Below are positions 62,701 through 64,000 of a stretch of DNA of 64,000 bases, one piece after another. The number at the start of each line of letters is the position of its first letter. Position 1 is the first letter of the stretch. This stretch comes from Serinus canaria (taxonomy: Eukaryota > Chordata > Aves > Passeriformes > Fringillidae). Made by a program: the position numbers and the translations under genes. Below the pieces are notes generated by a model, which made no database searches, had not been told where the DNA came from, and saw only the letters and a list, made by a program, of their open reading frames with translations. Location of the stretch: assembly GCF_022539315.1 (NCBI RefSeq), contig NC_066315.1, forward strand, positions 18,575,649 through 18,639,648, given 5' to 3'.

Positions 62701-64000
62701 TTTCCTATAAGTAAATATTTGCCTGCTAGCAAAATGCATTTTCTTTCCTGGGCAGTTTTGAGCTGTAGCTCAGCAGGGCTTTTGCACCATAACTTTGTTT
62801 CAGTCCTAGAGACAGTCTGTGCTGTAGGTTCTACACTCTGACTTCCACCTAAATGTGTCCAATCTGAGCCCACTTTTCATGTTTTTGCTCATCTCTGCTG
62901 ATGGCATGGGCAGAACACTATGGAAGGGAGTTGTTTGGAGCAGATGAGAGATGGAGGGCAATATTCCCTTACCATGCTGAGGATAAAGTCCAATGCCAGG
63001 CTAGAGGATCCTGACATCCATACACAAGTAGAATATGACTGGGATGCTGGGAGGTGCTCTCATTTAGGCATTTTCGTTCTAGAGGAAAGACCAGCAGATG
63101 CTCTTCTGCATTGTCCTTTTGTAAATGTAGATGTTTGGACTAAATTACTCTCAACTTTATAGTTTTTAGTGTTTGAACTAATTTAAAAAAAAAGTTTCAG
63201 GAAAGATTTTGCATTGTGACCTCTTTGTGAGATGATGGGGCCTGAAAACAACAGAAATGGTGAAGAGTTCTCCTTTAGGCAGATTTCAGTGCAGCTTATG
63301 AAAAACAGGCATCAAGAAAACTGGTCAGTTTAAATGTCACAGCAGTGCTACTGCTGAATAAATTGCTCCTGCTAACACAGCTTGAATGGATAAAATTGAT
63401 AAAAGCAAGATTTCAGATGTAGGCTGTCCAGAATTAGTTGCCTTCTGTAGGCCATAAGGTTTGTTGTCATTGTTGTGAGTAAAGTGGGGTTTTGGTAAAA
63501 AAATCTTCTGAATGCAGCACCTTTAGTCTGTGCTTGCTTTGGTGACACTGAGCCCAGGGCAGTTCCCAGCACACGGGGAGAGCTCAGCAGCTTGGCTGCC
63601 AGGGACCTGTGGAGGGGCCTGGGCTGCTTAGTCATCCAAGGCATTCCACAGGGATGCCACTGTGGGCTTTACTGAACTGGTGCCAAATCAGCCACATACC
63701 AGCATCTTTCATGTCAGGACCTGAGAAGTCATTGAAACAAGGTTGGTTTTGACTGCATCTGGCCCTCATGTGAACTTGGCTTTGATGTGGTCTCTTTCTT
63801 TGAAGGGCTGGTGAATTGAATTTTTTGTTTGGATGTCAGAACTGTCCTTTTCATTATTTCCTTGCTCTTGCTGTTGGCGCACCAGGACTGTGGTACTGCA
63901 AACCAGCCATTGCTATTCTGGGTTTCTGGCACCAATCTCTTTTGACAATTTCACAAGTATTTCACATTTCTCTTAGCAGGAGACAGGTACCAGAGTTCAT
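59703..64000. other. Intergenic DNA downstream of DNAJC1
   Basis: No gene was recognised on either strand. In human the next gene past the DNAJC1 3' end is MLLT10 in convergent orientation, so a minus-strand 3' UTR could lie here or beyond, but nothing supports it by eye. The stretch contains a T14 run (60844-60857), a CR1 relic (about 61030-61560) and GC-richer non-coding blocks at about 61640-62500 and 63520-63650. A 132-codon minus-strand frame at 62282-61884 has no known domain. Confidence 0.7.
61030..61560 (+). mobile_element. Old CR1-like LINE fragment, sense, diverged
   Basis: The order TATAAGACTTTACCTGGAAT, then GGTGTGCCTGGTTCAG, GCAGAGCATCCAGAAGAGAG, and GCATTGCCTGATTTGCTAGG with AAGGTATT follows the CR1 region that encodes the end of the RT ORF (LEYC-VQFW, ...RVQ-RA). 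It is too decayed for a reading frame. Edges are approximate. Confidence 0.6.

Noticed and set aside
1..64000. tRNA, rRNA, CRISPR, operon or bacterial features
   Set aside because: No such structure was seen; the window is plainly vertebrate intronic and intergenic DNA.

Overview
This is avian nuclear DNA. It carries several CR1 LINE pieces, including bird-type 3' ends and reverse-transcriptase (RT) sequence, plus two stretches resembling the ERV/LTR pieces common in songbird and other neoavian genomes. The only protein-coding gene I can support is the 3' half of DNAJC1 (also ERdj1/MTJ1), an ER-membrane J-domain co-chaperone with two SANT domains, read on the + strand. No bacterial, phage, CRISPR or RNA-gene content was seen.

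Six coding exons lie at 7850-7940, 17570-17736, 44491-44610, 57219-57267, 57726-58204 and 59471-59539. They join in one frame to give 324 codons and a TGA stop, and every junction has GT..AG ends. The 5' exons (signal/TM region, J domain) lie upstream of base 1. The 3' UTR is short, with AATAAA at 59667 and a GT-rich element after it. Bases after about 59.7 kb are intergenic and hold an old CR1 relic; no neighbouring gene was recognised.

The introns (at least 7.8, then 9.6, 26.8, 12.6, 0.46 and 1.3 kb) make up most of the window. Two CR1 copies lie antisense to the gene (about 23.35-24.60 kb and 42.31-44.17 kb). Sense CR1 pieces lie near 32.3, 35.3-38.5, 47.9, 56.2 and 61.2 kb. LTR-like pieces lie near 31.6-32.0 and 33.4-34.0 kb. 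A CpG-retaining, motif-rich block at 41.3-41.95 kb and several AT-rich/TAAT-rich blocks are candidate conserved non-coding elements. There are also A/C-only tracts, short perfect tandem duplications, and a set of near-perfect inverted repeats with very short loops.

The strongest unexpected signals are two. First, a 691-bp patch is gap-free and about 99.3% identical between the two antisense CR1 copies, while flanking CR1 sequence is far more diverged, which suggests gene conversion. Second, short-loop perfect hairpins recur (20-bp stem inside a CR1, 18-bp stem at 18.6 kb, 27 of 29 paired at 52.0 kb), which suggests template-switch mutations. I found no convincing new gene system. All conservation and repeat-family statements come from reading and memory, not from searches.
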